Assembly: GCA_902775565.1 (NCBI GenBank)
Contig: CACYMP010000004.1
Coordinates: 62,001-126,000 of the forward strand
From: Oscillospiraceae bacterium
Lineage (GTDB): Bacteria > Bacillota > Clostridia > Saccharofermentanales > Saccharofermentanaceae
Reading direction: 5' to 3'
Length of the DNA stretch: 64,000 bases
Position numbers and translations under genes: made by a program. Within the stretch, counting starts at the first letter, position 1. Each line of letters opens with the position of its first letter. This document shows, piece after piece, positions 41,624 to 51,000 of the stretch. The notes under the pieces were generated by a model that saw only the letters and a list, made by a program, of their open reading frames with translations, ran no database searches and was not told where the DNA came from.

Positions 41624-42370
41624 TTAAACTGCGAATCCGAGTGAACGGCAGATCTTCAGGAGAGCGTTGCCGATCTCGATCTTGTTGTCTTCAGGGATGA
41701 CCGCGCCCGCAACGAGCGTAATGATGAGGCATGCGATGAAGATGATGATGTAATATGCCAGCTTGGAACGTGCAAAGCTCTTGATGTTCCTGTTCTTAGG
41801 GATGATCGACATGAACAGCGAGATCAATACGCCGATGACAGGCAGCCAGCAGAGGATACCGAGCCAGAAGAACGTTGATGTTCCGACGGGCTTATACTGC
41901 GGCGGGCACTGGCTCTTAAGAGCCTGAAGCTTTGCTTTCTTCTCGTTGCGCTTGGCTTCCTTGGCGGCAGCGGCTTCCTGCTGTTTCTGTGCTGCAGCTG
42001 CAGCGGCGGCTGCGGCAGCCTGAGCCTTTGCGGCATCTTCTTCGGCCTTCTTGGCATCAGCAAGCTTTTTAGCTTCCTCGGCCTTCTTCTCAGCCTCTAT
42101 CTTGGCCTCTTCGGCCTTCTTATCTTCATCAGCCTTTTTCTCGGCTGCTTTCTTTGCTTCTTCTACTTTCCGGTCAGCTTCCTTCCTGGCTTCCTCAGCC
42201 TTCTCGTCAGCTTCCTTCTTAGCCTCTTCGGCCTTCTTCTTTGATTCGGCCTCTTCTTTAGCTTTCTTCGCTATTCTCTCAGCCTCTTTTCTTGCTTCCT
42301 CGGCAGCAGCTTCGGCAGCTTTGACCTTCTCCTCAGCCTTCTTTACTTCCTCATTTTCGTAATCTGCCAT
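41624..42370 (-). CDS. Coiled-coil protein with C-terminal membrane helices
   Basis: A 248-aa protein of unknown function. Residues 1-150 are a nearly continuous Glu/Lys/Ala coiled coil resembling TolA or a long helical rod (repeats of KKAEEAKKEADEKAEEA), ending in a run of nine alanines. After a Pro-containing linker (QCPPQYKPVGTS) come two hydrophobic helices (FFWLGILCWLPVIGVLISLFMSII and LAYYIIIFIACLIITLVAGAVI). No signal peptide, so the rod is probably cytoplasmic and the protein a membrane-tethered spacer or scaffold. The coding sequence is repetitive and codon choice is uneven, so length may vary between strains. Own promoter upstream, terminator downstream. Confidence 0.8.
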   Translation of the reverse strand: MADYENEEVKKAEEKVKAAEAAAEEARKEAERIAKKAKEEAESKKKAEEAKKEADEKAEEARKEADRKVEEAKKAAEKKADEDKKAEEAKIEAEKKAEEAKKLADAKKAEEDAAKAQAAAAAAAAAAQKQQEAAAAKEAKRNEKKAKLQALKSQCPPQYKPVGTSTFFWLGILCWLPVIGVLISLFMSIIPKNRNIKSFARSKLAYYIIIFIACLIITLVAGAVIPEDNKIEIGNALLKICRSLGFAV

Positions 42371-42402
42371 AGTAAGCCCCCTCCTATTTGAGATTTGAAT
42401 TA

Positions 42403-42408
42403 ATTATA
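42403..42408 (-). promoter_or_regulatory. Extended -10 promoter of the coiled-coil gene
   Basis: TATAAT on the minus strand preceded by TGA, i.e. TGnTATAAT; no clear -35. It is about 33 nt upstream of the ATG at 42370, whose SD is GGAGGGGG. Confidence 0.5.
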
Positions 42409-42422
42409 TCACAAGGCCGCAT

Positions 42423-44081
42423 TCATTTGGCTTTTGCACTGGTCTTGTTTTTCTTGTGAAAAGACAGCGCAGCTCTTGAGACTCCTTCAATGACCGCAAG
42501 CGTTCCGACAAACAGGATGTAGAATTTGAGAGTGTTTTCGGGAGCGAAAAGAATGAACAGACCGCAGTGCGCCCACACGGCCGCCATTACTATCAGGAAG
42601 ATCTTTCTGAACTTCCAGTTGTCCTTCTTGGCTCTGTTAAGGCAGTTATATGCTTCGGCGAGCAGCGCGGTGCCGAAGATCGCGCTCGCCATGACGAACA
42701 GCGCGCCCTCTTTGATAAAGGTTATCAGCGATACCGCAATGAGGAGTATCGACAAGACCGCGTATGCGAAGTGCTTGTTGAGGTTCCATTTGTCTTTTAC
42801 GAGCCTTCTGATCGTCGCGGACACGAAGAACGTTGTGATTATCACGAGCGCGGCGCCGACGACATAGAAGATAAAGCCTTCGGGGATCAGGAACATCAGA
42901 AGTCCGATAAGTATAGTCATGAGGCCCTTGGCGAGCTCGGACGACATGTACTGCTTGAAGATCTTCCATCTGAACAGCCTGCTCGTGATCTTTTTGCCCT
43001 CGCCCTGGAAAAGCATCTGGTCAGGCAGTGCGGCGACGATCTCCCTTATTGTCGCGTCGTCCTTGATAACGCTCCTGAATACTCTTTCCCAGCCGATCAG
43101 GCCAAGGTCTGAGAACTGCTGCAGCGTTCTGGTTCCGTCCGCGCTCATGGAATCGAAAAGCGCATCGATGAATTTCTTTCTGTCTTCGAGAGGGATGGAC
43201 TTAAGCCACCTCTCGATGCCGTCATCGATCAGCTTGGCGATCGGGTCCTTAGCCCCGGCGTCAGACAGCTCGCCGTGGTCGATCTGCCACGAACAGAGCT
43301 CATGCTGCTCGAGCATCAGTTTGTCGCTCTTTACGACATGGCAGTCTGTGATATGCGGCTCGAACTGGCATCCTACTATCGAGAACTGCGGGATTATCCT
43401 TGTGGTTATCGGGTCTATCTTGTCGATCATGCCCTGCGAAAGGATGTCCTCGCAAAAGCCCGGACCGTCGTTCGTGTAAACGTGGACGAGCTTATCGAAC
43501 CTGTCAGGATCAAGTGTCGCGGCAGCGTAGATCGCCAGATGTCCGCCCTTTGAGTGGCCTCCTGTTATGACACGTCCGCAGCGGTCGATCTCCGCGCCCA
43601 GATGAACGGCAGCAAGCGACTGCGCTCCTGTAAGCGTGGTGGAAAACATGAAGTCTTCCTTCCAGCCTGCAATGGTGCTGTCAGTGCCCCTGAAAGCCAC
43701 GTATGCCGTACCTTCCGTATCTACGGGCGAAAAGGTCGTCGCACAGAACTGGATGGTCGAATCGTCGCTGTACATATCGGTAAAGCGAGTGATCTTGAGT
43801 GAACCGAATCTCTTTGAAGATGCGCAGGCGCGGACGAGCTTTTCAAAACGGACGCTGTCGTCGGGTGCCTGCTTTTCGATCGGGATGCCAGACTGGCCGA
43901 ACTTGGCTATGCATTCGGTAAACGTCATGGAATCTTCGCCGCCAACGTAGTAATCGCCTAAGACCGCCTTGAAATCAATGTATGACAGCTGGCTTAAAAC
44001 AATGTTATCAACGTCGTTAAACGGTTTGGTGTCAAACCCGGCATCCTTGTACCAGCGGACGTAATCGGTAATGTTAGGCAT
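42423..44081 (-). CDS. DUF2974 lipase-fold protein with membrane domain
   Basis: A 552-aa protein. Residues 1-380 resemble the DUF2974 (Mbeg1-like) alpha/beta-hydrolase family: NITDYVRWYKDAGF at the start, TAYVAFRGTDSTIAGWKEDF, and the nucleophile elbow GGHSKGGHLA with Ser near residue 170. The C-terminal part has about six membrane helices in pairs (FIFYVVGAALVIITTFFV ... ILFVGTLAVIEGVSRA). No signal peptide. ATG at 44079-44081 overlaps the upstream small gene by 8 nt; the longer frame is a shadow. Activity unknown. It is the last gene of a four-gene operon that also has a lipase and a PARG-like protein. Confidence 0.82.
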   Translation of the reverse strand: MPNITDYVRWYKDAGFDTKPFNDVDNIVLSQLSYIDFKAVLGDYYVGGEDSMTFTECIAKFGQSGIPIEKQAPDDSVRFEKLVRACASSKRFGSLKITRFTDMYSDDSTIQFCATTFSPVDTEGTAYVAFRGTDSTIAGWKEDFMFSTTLTGAQSLAAVHLGAEIDRCGRVITGGHSKGGHLAIYAAATLDPDRFDKLVHVYTNDGPGFCEDILSQGMIDKIDPITTRIIPQFSIVGCQFEPHITDCHVVKSDKLMLEQHELCSWQIDHGELSDAGAKDPIAKLIDDGIERWLKSIPLEDRKKFIDALFDSMSADGTRTLQQFSDLGLIGWERVFRSVIKDDATIREIVAALPDQMLFQGEGKKITSRLFRWKIFKQYMSSELAKGLMTILIGLLMFLIPEGFIFYVVGAALVIITTFFVSATIRRLVKDKWNLNKHFAYAVLSILLIAVSLITFIKEGALFVMASAIFGTALLAEAYNCLNRAKKDNWKFRKIFLIVMAAVWAHCGLFILFAPENTLKFYILFVGTLAVIEGVSRAALSFHKKNKTSAKAK

Positions 44082-44310
44082 GATTGCACCCGCTTTTTGA
44101 CGGACCATCGTCGCCTGATTCGTAACGTGCTTTGAACTCCATGTTGATCTCGCGGATCTCCTTCTTGCCGTCAATGTAATCCTGGTACATTTCGGCAAGA
44201 CCTGCCATGCAGCCGTCACACGAACCGCCAATATAACCGATGGACTCGGCTACGATCTTTTCGCGTTCTTCTTTTGTTGTGTCTTTTATAAGTATGCTCA
44301 AGTGCTTCAA
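44074..44310 (-). CDS. Small SCDGC-containing protein, unknown
   Basis: A 78-aa protein with a helical middle and the motif GGSCDGCMAGLAEMYQDYIDG, which could be a redox or metal pair. The start is TTG at 44308-44310, overlapping the lipase stop as TTGA and preceded by AGGGGG. It overlaps the next gene by 8 nt. Coupling on both sides argues that it is real. It is not a known antitoxin or immunity family by eye, though a small partner between two lipase-fold genes would suit such a role. Confidence 0.65.
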   Translation of the reverse strand: MKHLSILIKDTTKEEREKIVAESIGYIGGSCDGCMAGLAEMYQDYIDGKKEIREINMEFKARYESGDDGPSKSGCNHA

Positions 44311-45677
44311 AGCCCCCTGTTCTTCAGATCTGACACGAGTTCAACGAAAAACTCGCGCACATCAAAACCCGGTACGTTCTCACGGTTGAGATCGATTATG
44401 TCGCCATGTGACACGCCCCTGTTGTTATGAGTATCAATGAATGTGTATTTCTCTCCCCACTGGAAAGAGTTCTCGCCGACAAGACCATCGTTCCTGCCGT
44501 CAAAATGCTTGACCAGAGAGTAGCTCATATTGAGCGGGAATCTGCCTCCGACGGCGCGCACAAGCACAGAGCCGATGCTCTGCGTAAATATGCCGTGCGC
44601 TTTCATGTCGAACCCGCTCATTTCCTGATTGAGTTCGCTGCATCTGGATGCGGTGAGGTCCGTGACCGCGGAGACGAAATCCGGATGGAGATCGCCGACC
44701 TTGCGCAGTGCCGCGTTATAGCCGGCCGCGACGCTGTCCCTGAGCTTCTGAGGTGCCTTGCCAAGAAGATAATCCGCGAATTCGCACCCCCTGTGGGGAG
44801 TGTTTACGGTAGTTATGGAAGCGACGTAGGGCGCGATGCCGAGCATGCTGACCGCGTATCTCGTATCGAGTCCGCCCTTCGAATGCGCGATGATGTTGAC
44901 CTTTCCGCAGTTGGTCTCCCTGATGATCTCCATTACTTTATTGGCGATCTGCCTTGCGCTCTCGGGCACGGGGCTTGCGGATTCATGTTCGCCGTAGAAA
45001 AGCTTCGCGCCGTTTCTTTCAAGCTCTTTCGGGGTTCTTCCCCAGTAATTGAAATGATCGAAATCCCTGAAGAACACACCGTGCACCATGAGGATCGGAT
45101 AGCGCGTCCTGCAGACTTGATCCTTTTCTCTTGCGATATCGAGCTTGTTTTTCGCATATTCGAGTTTGATCTCCCTGTCGACCTTTCTGATTATCAGTCC
45201 GAGCGCGAAAAGATGCGCTATGGGGATCATGCCGCAAAAGATGCCTATCAGCCTGTACTTCAGGCCGAGCTGCTTCGAATTGATATAGACGAAGATAATG
45301 CCGGTCCAGAAATATATGAGTTCACATGTGTACGGGATAACGAGCGCAGGCCACCAGGAAAAGAACCCTTCCTTCCCGATGTACACCATAGTCACCGTAA
45401 AAACGATCACGGAGACGACCGTTGATACAAGGAACATCAAAAGCATCTTCATGCCGTAATAACTGCCCTTTAAGAGTTTTCCGGGGAAACCTCCGGCGCA
45501 GAAAACAGGAAGCACAAAAGCGAGGACAAAACACAGGACCGCGGGGATCCAGAATCTTTTGTCAAACCTGATGAGCATATATGAATTTGCGGCGAAAGCA
45601 CCGGCAAGATAATGGAGGATCACTAAAGGGATCCTCTCTTTAAGCTTGTATCTGCTGTCTTTTTCTGCGTTTTGCAT
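44307..45677 (-). CDS. Membrane-anchored triacylglycerol-lipase-like alpha/beta hydrolase
   Basis: A 456-aa protein with five or so N-terminal helices (about residues 17-175) and a C-terminal lipase domain. The domain shows YPILMVHGVFFRDFDHFNYWG (oxyanion loop), VNIIAHSKGGLDTRY with the nucleophile Ser near 275, TTVNTPHRGCEFAD, FDGRNDGLVG (Asp) and GVSHGDIIDL (His), so the triad is complete. This lipase type is common in Clostridia and acts on fatty-acyl esters; the membrane part is unusual. It starts 8 nt after the PARG-like gene. Confidence 0.83.
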   Translation of the reverse strand: MQNAEKDSRYKLKERIPLVILHYLAGAFAANSYMLIRFDKRFWIPAVLCFVLAFVLPVFCAGGFPGKLLKGSYYGMKMLLMFLVSTVVSVIVFTVTMVYIGKEGFFSWWPALVIPYTCELIYFWTGIIFVYINSKQLGLKYRLIGIFCGMIPIAHLFALGLIIRKVDREIKLEYAKNKLDIAREKDQVCRTRYPILMVHGVFFRDFDHFNYWGRTPKELERNGAKLFYGEHESASPVPESARQIANKVMEIIRETNCGKVNIIAHSKGGLDTRYAVSMLGIAPYVASITTVNTPHRGCEFADYLLGKAPQKLRDSVAAGYNAALRKVGDLHPDFVSAVTDLTASRCSELNQEMSGFDMKAHGIFTQSIGSVLVRAVGGRFPLNMSYSLVKHFDGRNDGLVGENSFQWGEKYTFIDTHNNRGVSHGDIIDLNRENVPGFDVREFFVELVSDLKNRGL

Positions 45678-45685
45678 CTGTGTCC

Positions 45686-46510
45686 CTATCCTTTGAAGTT
45701 CCTCGCGAACTCATTGTAATTAACAGGGTTGTAATCGTTCCTGATGATCGCGAATTCCACGGTCTCGAACAACCCGTCAGTCTCTTTAGCAGCCTTCTTG
45801 AAAAGATCCGACATGGTCTTTGCGTCGTTACGGAACGCACCGCATCCCCATGCACCCAGCACGAGATTGCTGTATCCTCTGCTTGCGGCGACCAGGAACA
45901 TTCTCATTATCCTGTTATATACGAGCGCTTCATACTCTTCCTGAGTCATATCCGCGATACCGTCAGCGATATTAGGCGCGGCACACGTCATCACCGCAAC
46001 AACGACGCTCTCTTCAAGGAGCTCATTATCATCATCTCTGATTATCTCGACGCGCGGCGTAATGATAACACCGTCAGTGCCGAAATTGGTCATCTGTTTC
46101 CAGTTGTAGTTATAGTATCTTCTTGCCTGCATGCTCTCTAACGAGAAGAGCAGCGAGCTCTTTCTGCAAAGGTCCTCTTCCTGCGCATTTGCGCCGTTCC
46201 TGACACCGCCGCCCGGATGGAAAGCGTTTGCAAAGTTTAATACGAGGATGCACTCCTTGCCTTCTTCCGCGAGTTTTCTGGCAGCTCCGTAAGAGTCGCC
46301 GTATTCACATCTGTAAGAGGTAGTGAAAGTTCTTGCGAACTGATCTATCGAAGGGATCTCGTCTTCGGGGAGGATTACTTCCGACTGGGGCATCTGGAGT
46401 TTGGAAAGCTTGCACTCGGCACGTTTTCCGTCTACTCCGTAGTATCCCCTGCTGCAGATTGCGAGGGTTTCTTCAAGTATCTGAATATTCTTTTTTCTGT
46501 CATTCATCAT
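45686..46510 (-). CDS. PARG-like macrodomain protein (DUF2263/TIGR02452)
   Basis: A 274-aa protein of the bacterial poly(ADP-ribose) glycohydrolase class. The signature is clear: VLNFANAFHPGGGVRNGANAQEEDLCR near residues 90-120, that is GGG then QEE, whose second Glu is catalytic in PARG. LVLGAWGCGAFRND is the distal phosphate loop of the macrodomain. Such proteins remove ADP-ribose or ADP-ribose chains. Two ATGs start the frame; GGGAGG is 6 nt before the first. First gene of the operon with lipase, small protein and DUF2974; why a PARG is with lipases is not known. Confidence 0.88.
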   Translation of the reverse strand: MMNDRKKNIQILEETLAICSRGYYGVDGKRAECKLSKLQMPQSEVILPEDEIPSIDQFARTFTTSYRCEYGDSYGAARKLAEEGKECILVLNFANAFHPGGGVRNGANAQEEDLCRKSSLLFSLESMQARRYYNYNWKQMTNFGTDGVIITPRVEIIRDDDNELLEESVVVAVMTCAAPNIADGIADMTQEEYEALVYNRIMRMFLVAASRGYSNLVLGAWGCGAFRNDAKTMSDLFKKAAKETDGLFETVEFAIIRNDYNPVNYNEFARNFKG

Positions 46511-46592
46511 TCAAATCCTCCCTCAAATTATCAATGTAATTTTATCACACGCGTCAATACAAATTGGGGAGTTTTTTAGGCATCAAAAGGCG

Positions 46593-48536
46593 TTATTTAT
46601 CCATTTTCGCGATCAGATGCATGACGATATGGAAAGCCCTCGAGAACCCTCCCGAATAGTCCGCTTTCTCAAGCGCCGCGGAGATCAGCATCGGGTCGTC
46701 CGTGCCTATTACGTCAACGCCGCAGCTTACGAGATACTGCACCGTATCATCCTTGTCGACCGTCCAGCAGAATACCTTCACACCCTTAGCGTGCATATTG
46801 CGCACGAGTTCCGGAGTTACGTAAGTCTCTTCGATGGTTATGTTGTCCGTGTAAGGAATATCGTTGAGATCACCGACTGCGATCGCCATGCAGTATCCCT
46901 TGGTTATGGTCGGATCGAGCTCCATTACACGCTGAAGCCTTCTTGCGTCCTGCGCGATGACCATGACGTTATCGTGCATTCCCGTATCGTTGATAACCTT
47001 GAGGACATTCTCTTCAAAGTTCTTGTCGAGCGGGTGTCCCTTAAGCTCGACCTGGACATTCATATCATTCTCTTTGGCGAGCTTAAGCGCTTCCTCAAGC
47101 TTGGGAACAGATACATCCGTATAATCCCCGGGCATCCACGAACCGAATTTGCATGCGGAGAGCTCGGCGAATGTGTGGTCGTGAATTGAGTAATTGATAC
47201 CGGTCACTCTCTTTATCGTCGAATCGTGATTGCATATGATGACGCCGTCTTTGGTCTGGTGGACGTCAAGCTCTATCCACTTGAGGTTCTCGCTCGCGGC
47301 TAGTTCAAATGCCGGCATCGTGTTCTCGGGCGCATTAACGTTGTCGCCTCTGTGCGCGCAGACGAGCGGTCTGCCGACTTCTTCAAACAGATAAGAATAC
47401 CTGTAAGCGAAGATCCCGAGCACGCCGAGAGATACTGCGATAATGGCTGCAACTGTAATAGCCGAGCGTCTGAAAGAATATTCCTTGACCTTGATAAAAT
47501 CAGAGGACAATGTGTACAGTTCGCTCTTTTCACGCACGTATCTGTAGAACAGAACGGTGAGCGCCGCGTTGTTGATCGCGGGCGAGATAAAGCTCTTTAA
47601 GATCTGTCTCAGAACGTAAGTATAAGTTCCTACGGATTCGGTCTTGTCGATAAAGCTCGTGTTGCCTTTGAGCCAGCTGACAACCTCTTTGAAGTTTACG
47701 ACCACGATCGAAGCTACCGAATTGATGGTGAAATTGAGCATTATGGTCAGCAGCAGCATTGAGAAAAGCGTCTCAAAGAAGTGCCCCTTTTCGAGCTTTC
47801 TCGATCTCTTGCAGCTCCTGAAAAGCGACTCCCTCTGGAGCACGAAGCTGTTGATGGAGAAGATATAGACCGTCAGGAAGATGATAAGGATAAAGTAGAT
47901 GATGTTATACAAAAGATTCAGTCCGCTCGTGTAATCGATCGTCTGGTTGATAAATCCCGGCAGAATGAGCTTGAACGTCGAAGATGACAGCGGCAGGAGC
48001 TTGGTAAGCGGGAACAGGATCAGGATGAAGAGTATCAGGAGCCAGTTCTTCGGGTGAAGAGCTTTTCTGCAGGCCCTGAAACCCGCTCTGAACATGCATG
48101 TCAGGTTGGTCTCGCGTCCCGTTCTTCCTACGGAGAAAGTGTGAAGAAGTCCTGCAATCTGGAACAGTGACATCAACGTCACTATGACCGCGAAAAGGAT
48201 CATCATAATCATCGACAGAGGATTTAACAGAACCTGTCTTAAGTTGCTCGGAGCGATGTAAGTTACGCCGTTGACCCTCATCATACCCCAGATAACTGCT
48301 TTCTTAAGGACAGATGTGGATACCGCGGTAAAGATCGTGCAGAACAAAATAAACAGCGTTCCTTCGATATAGTCGCGCTTGAAAAGGCTCAGCACTTCCC
48401 TTATGAACTGGCCAAACCCCTGGAAGAACCTGATAAACTTGCTCTTTCCTATCGATCCGTAATGCGCGAGCGTGGGTATCCTGGAAAGGAACCCCGTGTA
48501 CTGCTTCTCTTCTGTTTTATTCTCCGAATCACCCAT
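46593..48536 (-). CDS. Membrane glycerophosphodiester phosphodiesterase
   Basis: A 647-aa protein whose first 385 residues form a polytopic domain of about eight helices (GDPD-associated membrane domain) and whose C-terminal 250 residues are a GDPD barrel. Catalytic elements: CAHRGDNVNAPENTMPAF (His and Glu), IELDVHQTKDG, CNHDST, NVQVELKGH, VFCWTVDKDD. The enzyme releases glycerol 3-phosphate from glycerophosphodiesters or from lipoteichoic-acid-like substrates. It starts 18 nt after the feoAB gene and is probably cotranscribed. Confidence 0.9.
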   Translation of the reverse strand: MGDSENKTEEKQYTGFLSRIPTLAHYGSIGKSKFIRFFQGFGQFIREVLSLFKRDYIEGTLFILFCTIFTAVSTSVLKKAVIWGMMRVNGVTYIAPSNLRQVLLNPLSMIMMILFAVIVTLMSLFQIAGLLHTFSVGRTGRETNLTCMFRAGFRACRKALHPKNWLLILFILILFPLTKLLPLSSSTFKLILPGFINQTIDYTSGLNLLYNIIYFILIIFLTVYIFSINSFVLQRESLFRSCKRSRKLEKGHFFETLFSMLLLTIMLNFTINSVASIVVVNFKEVVSWLKGNTSFIDKTESVGTYTYVLRQILKSFISPAINNAALTVLFYRYVREKSELYTLSSDFIKVKEYSFRRSAITVAAIIAVSLGVLGIFAYRYSYLFEEVGRPLVCAHRGDNVNAPENTMPAFELAASENLKWIELDVHQTKDGVIICNHDSTIKRVTGINYSIHDHTFAELSACKFGSWMPGDYTDVSVPKLEEALKLAKENDMNVQVELKGHPLDKNFEENVLKVINDTGMHDNVMVIAQDARRLQRVMELDPTITKGYCMAIAVGDLNDIPYTDNITIEETYVTPELVRNMHAKGVKVFCWTVDKDDTVQYLVSCGVDVIGTDDPMLISAALEKADYSGGFSRAFHIVMHLIAKMDK

Positions 48537-48554
48537 AAATACCGTCCCTGCAGG

Positions 48555-50921
48555 CTATATAAACAACATTCCGATAAGATGCACGATAAATGCGAAGATC
48601 CATGCGACAACACACTGGAACACCACCGTTATGAGCGCAAATTTCCATCCGCGTTCACGCTTGACTGCGGCAACCGCGGCAACGCACGGAGTATACAGCA
48701 GGCAGAACACCAGCAGAGCCAGCGCGTCCACAATACTGAGCGCCGCATTAAGAGAACCTACGCTTCCGTAAAGGACCGAAAGCATTGATACAATGCTCTC
48801 TTTCGCGAGGAATCCCGCGATAAGCGACGTTACTATCCTCCAGTCGCCGAGTCCCAAAGGCGCGAAGACCGGAGCAACCAAGCCCGCGATCGTGGCAAGT
48901 ATGCTGTGATCGGTATCGGCGACCATGTTGAATCTGAAATCGAAAGTCTTTAGGAACCACACGACTATCGTTCCGATGAAGATGACCGTGAAAGCCCTGG
49001 ACAAAAAGTCTTTTGCCTTATCCCACATCAGCCTTGCAACGTTCTTGATGCCGGGCATCCTGTAGTTCGGGAGCTCCATTACGAAAGGAACGGCCTCTCC
49101 CTTGAAAACAGTGTTTTTCGACAGGAACGCCACCAATATCGCTATAAGCACTCCGAGGAAATAAAGTCCCGTCATTATAAATCCCGCATACTTCGGGAAG
49201 AACGCAGCGCATATGAATGCGTAGATAGGCGTTTTCGCAGAGCAGCTCATAAACGGAATAAGGAGCGTGGTCATGCGGCGGTCCCTCGTAGAAGGAAGCG
49301 TCCTCGTGGACATCGCGGCGGGGACAGAACAGCCGAATCCGATAAGGAGCGGAACAATGCTGCGTCCCGAAAGTCCTATCTTACGCAGGAGCTTATCCAT
49401 CACGAAAGCCACGCGCGCCATGTATCCGCTGTCTTCCAGTATCGAAAGGAAGAAGAACATGACTACGATTATCGGCACAAACGACACGACCGTTCCGACG
49501 CCGTTGAAAATAGCATCTATCACAAGGGAATGAATGGGCGCCGCGACATTTGCCGCAGTGAGCGCACCGTCGACCTTTTCGGTAACGAACCCGATCCCCT
49601 GCTCAAGGAGATCCTGCAGGAACGAACCTATAACATTAAACGTCAGCAGGAATACAGCTCCCATTATCACTATGAAAAGCGGTATCGCCGTAAACTTGCC
49701 GGTAAGTATCTTATCTATCTTTCTCGAGCGCTCGTGCTCCTTGCTCTCATGAGGCTTGATCACGGTCTCGGCGCAAAATCTCTTTATGAAGCCGAAACGC
49801 ATATCCGCGATAGCAGCGGCACGGTCTAAGCCTCTTTCCTTCTCCATCTGGCCAACGATATGACCGAGCATATCAAGCTCGTTATCGTCCAGATCGAGCG
49901 CCTTTTCGACGAGCGGGTCGCCTTCGATCAGCTTGCTCGCGGCAAACCTTACGGGGATCTTCGCTCTGTGGCAGTGATCCTCTATCAGGTGCATGACGCC
50001 GTGGATAGCTCTGTGGACCGCGCCTCCGTCGGCCGTGCCGTCGCAGAAATCCACCCTCTGTGGCTTCTCGTCATAAGCAGCAACGTGAATGGCGTGTGTT
50101 ATAAGTTCTTCGATACCTTCGTTTTTCGCTGCCGAGATCGGAACGACAGGGATCTGAAGGAGTTCCTCCATCTCGTTGATCCTGACTGAACCGCCGTTGC
50201 CGCGGAGCTCGTCCATCATGTTGACCGCAAGGACCATCGGGATCCCAAGCCCCATCAGCTGCAGCGTCAGATAAAGGTTACGCTCGATATTCGTCGCATC
50301 GATAATGTTGATGATCGCCGTCGGCTTCTCATCAAGAATGAACTGTCTCGAGACTATCTCTTCGCTCGTGTAAGGCGACAGCGAATAGATTCCGGGCAGG
50401 TCAACGACTTCGGTCTCGGGATGCTTCCTGATCGAGCCGCTCTTTCTGTCAACCGTGACGCCCGGGAAATTGCCGACATGCTGGTTTGCGCCTGTCAGCT
50501 GATTGAACAGCGTTGTCTTTCCGCAGTTCTGGTTACCGACGAGCGCGAAAACAAGTTTCCCGGTATTAACGGGTCCTTTTGCATGTTCTTCTGCATAATC
50601 GTGACCGGAATAAACCTCACCGATCCTCGGGTGCTGGTGTTCCTTAGGCTTGGCGGCTTTCTTTGTCTCAGCAGCCGCCGGACCCGCCTCTTTGCTGTGC
50701 GCATCCGAGATCTCGATCTTCTCGGCATCCGCGAGCCTTAAAGTCAGCTCATATCCATGTATCATCAGCTCCATCGGGTCGCCCATCGGAGCAAACTTGG
50801 TAAGTGTTATCTCTGCGCCCGGAATAACGCCCATGTCAAGGAAATGCTGCCTTAACGCGCCTTCCCCTCCGACTTTTTCGATTACGGCAGACATGCCCGG
50901 TGTCAAATCTTTAAGTGTCAT
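48555..50921 (-). CDS. feoB: Fused FeoA-FeoB ferrous iron transporter
   Basis: A 788-aa protein with a FeoA-type SH3 domain at residues 1-75 (MTLKDLTPGMSAVIEKVGGEG, HFLDMGVIPGAEITL), a Lys/Ala-rich linker to about 120, and a full FeoB: G1 GNQNCGKTT at 129-137, VGNFPGVTVDRK, G3 DLPGIYSLSPYTSEE, G4 NMMDE, then two Gate domains and about ten helices. FeoA and FeoB are normally separate; the fusion places the regulatory SH3 domain in one chain. RSIVPLLIGFGCSVPA is the Gate motif with the Cys proposed to bind Fe(II). No feoC follows; the GDPD gene comes next. Confidence 0.95.
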   Translation of the reverse strand: MTLKDLTPGMSAVIEKVGGEGALRQHFLDMGVIPGAEITLTKFAPMGDPMELMIHGYELTLRLADAEKIEISDAHSKEAGPAAAETKKAAKPKEHQHPRIGEVYSGHDYAEEHAKGPVNTGKLVFALVGNQNCGKTTLFNQLTGANQHVGNFPGVTVDRKSGSIRKHPETEVVDLPGIYSLSPYTSEEIVSRQFILDEKPTAIINIIDATNIERNLYLTLQLMGLGIPMVLAVNMMDELRGNGGSVRINEMEELLQIPVVPISAAKNEGIEELITHAIHVAAYDEKPQRVDFCDGTADGGAVHRAIHGVMHLIEDHCHRAKIPVRFAASKLIEGDPLVEKALDLDDNELDMLGHIVGQMEKERGLDRAAAIADMRFGFIKRFCAETVIKPHESKEHERSRKIDKILTGKFTAIPLFIVIMGAVFLLTFNVIGSFLQDLLEQGIGFVTEKVDGALTAANVAAPIHSLVIDAIFNGVGTVVSFVPIIVVMFFFLSILEDSGYMARVAFVMDKLLRKIGLSGRSIVPLLIGFGCSVPAAMSTRTLPSTRDRRMTTLLIPFMSCSAKTPIYAFICAAFFPKYAGFIMTGLYFLGVLIAILVAFLSKNTVFKGEAVPFVMELPNYRMPGIKNVARLMWDKAKDFLSRAFTVIFIGTIVVWFLKTFDFRFNMVADTDHSILATIAGLVAPVFAPLGLGDWRIVTSLIAGFLAKESIVSMLSVLYGSVGSLNAALSIVDALALLVFCLLYTPCVAAVAAVKRERGWKFALITVVFQCVVAWIFAFIVHLIGMLFI

Positions 50922-50949
50922 AATTGCCCTCTTTTATTATGCCAACAGA

Positions 50950-50955
50950 ATTATA
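50950..50955 (-). promoter_or_regulatory. -10 element of the feoAB promoter
   Basis: TATAAT on the minus strand, 29 nt before the ATG; the -35 region is T-rich without a good hexamer. No clear Fur or IdeR box was recognised. Confidence 0.5.
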
Positions 50956-51000
50956 ACAAAATAATAAAAAACATACACACAGGCGGTTTAAAAACGCATC

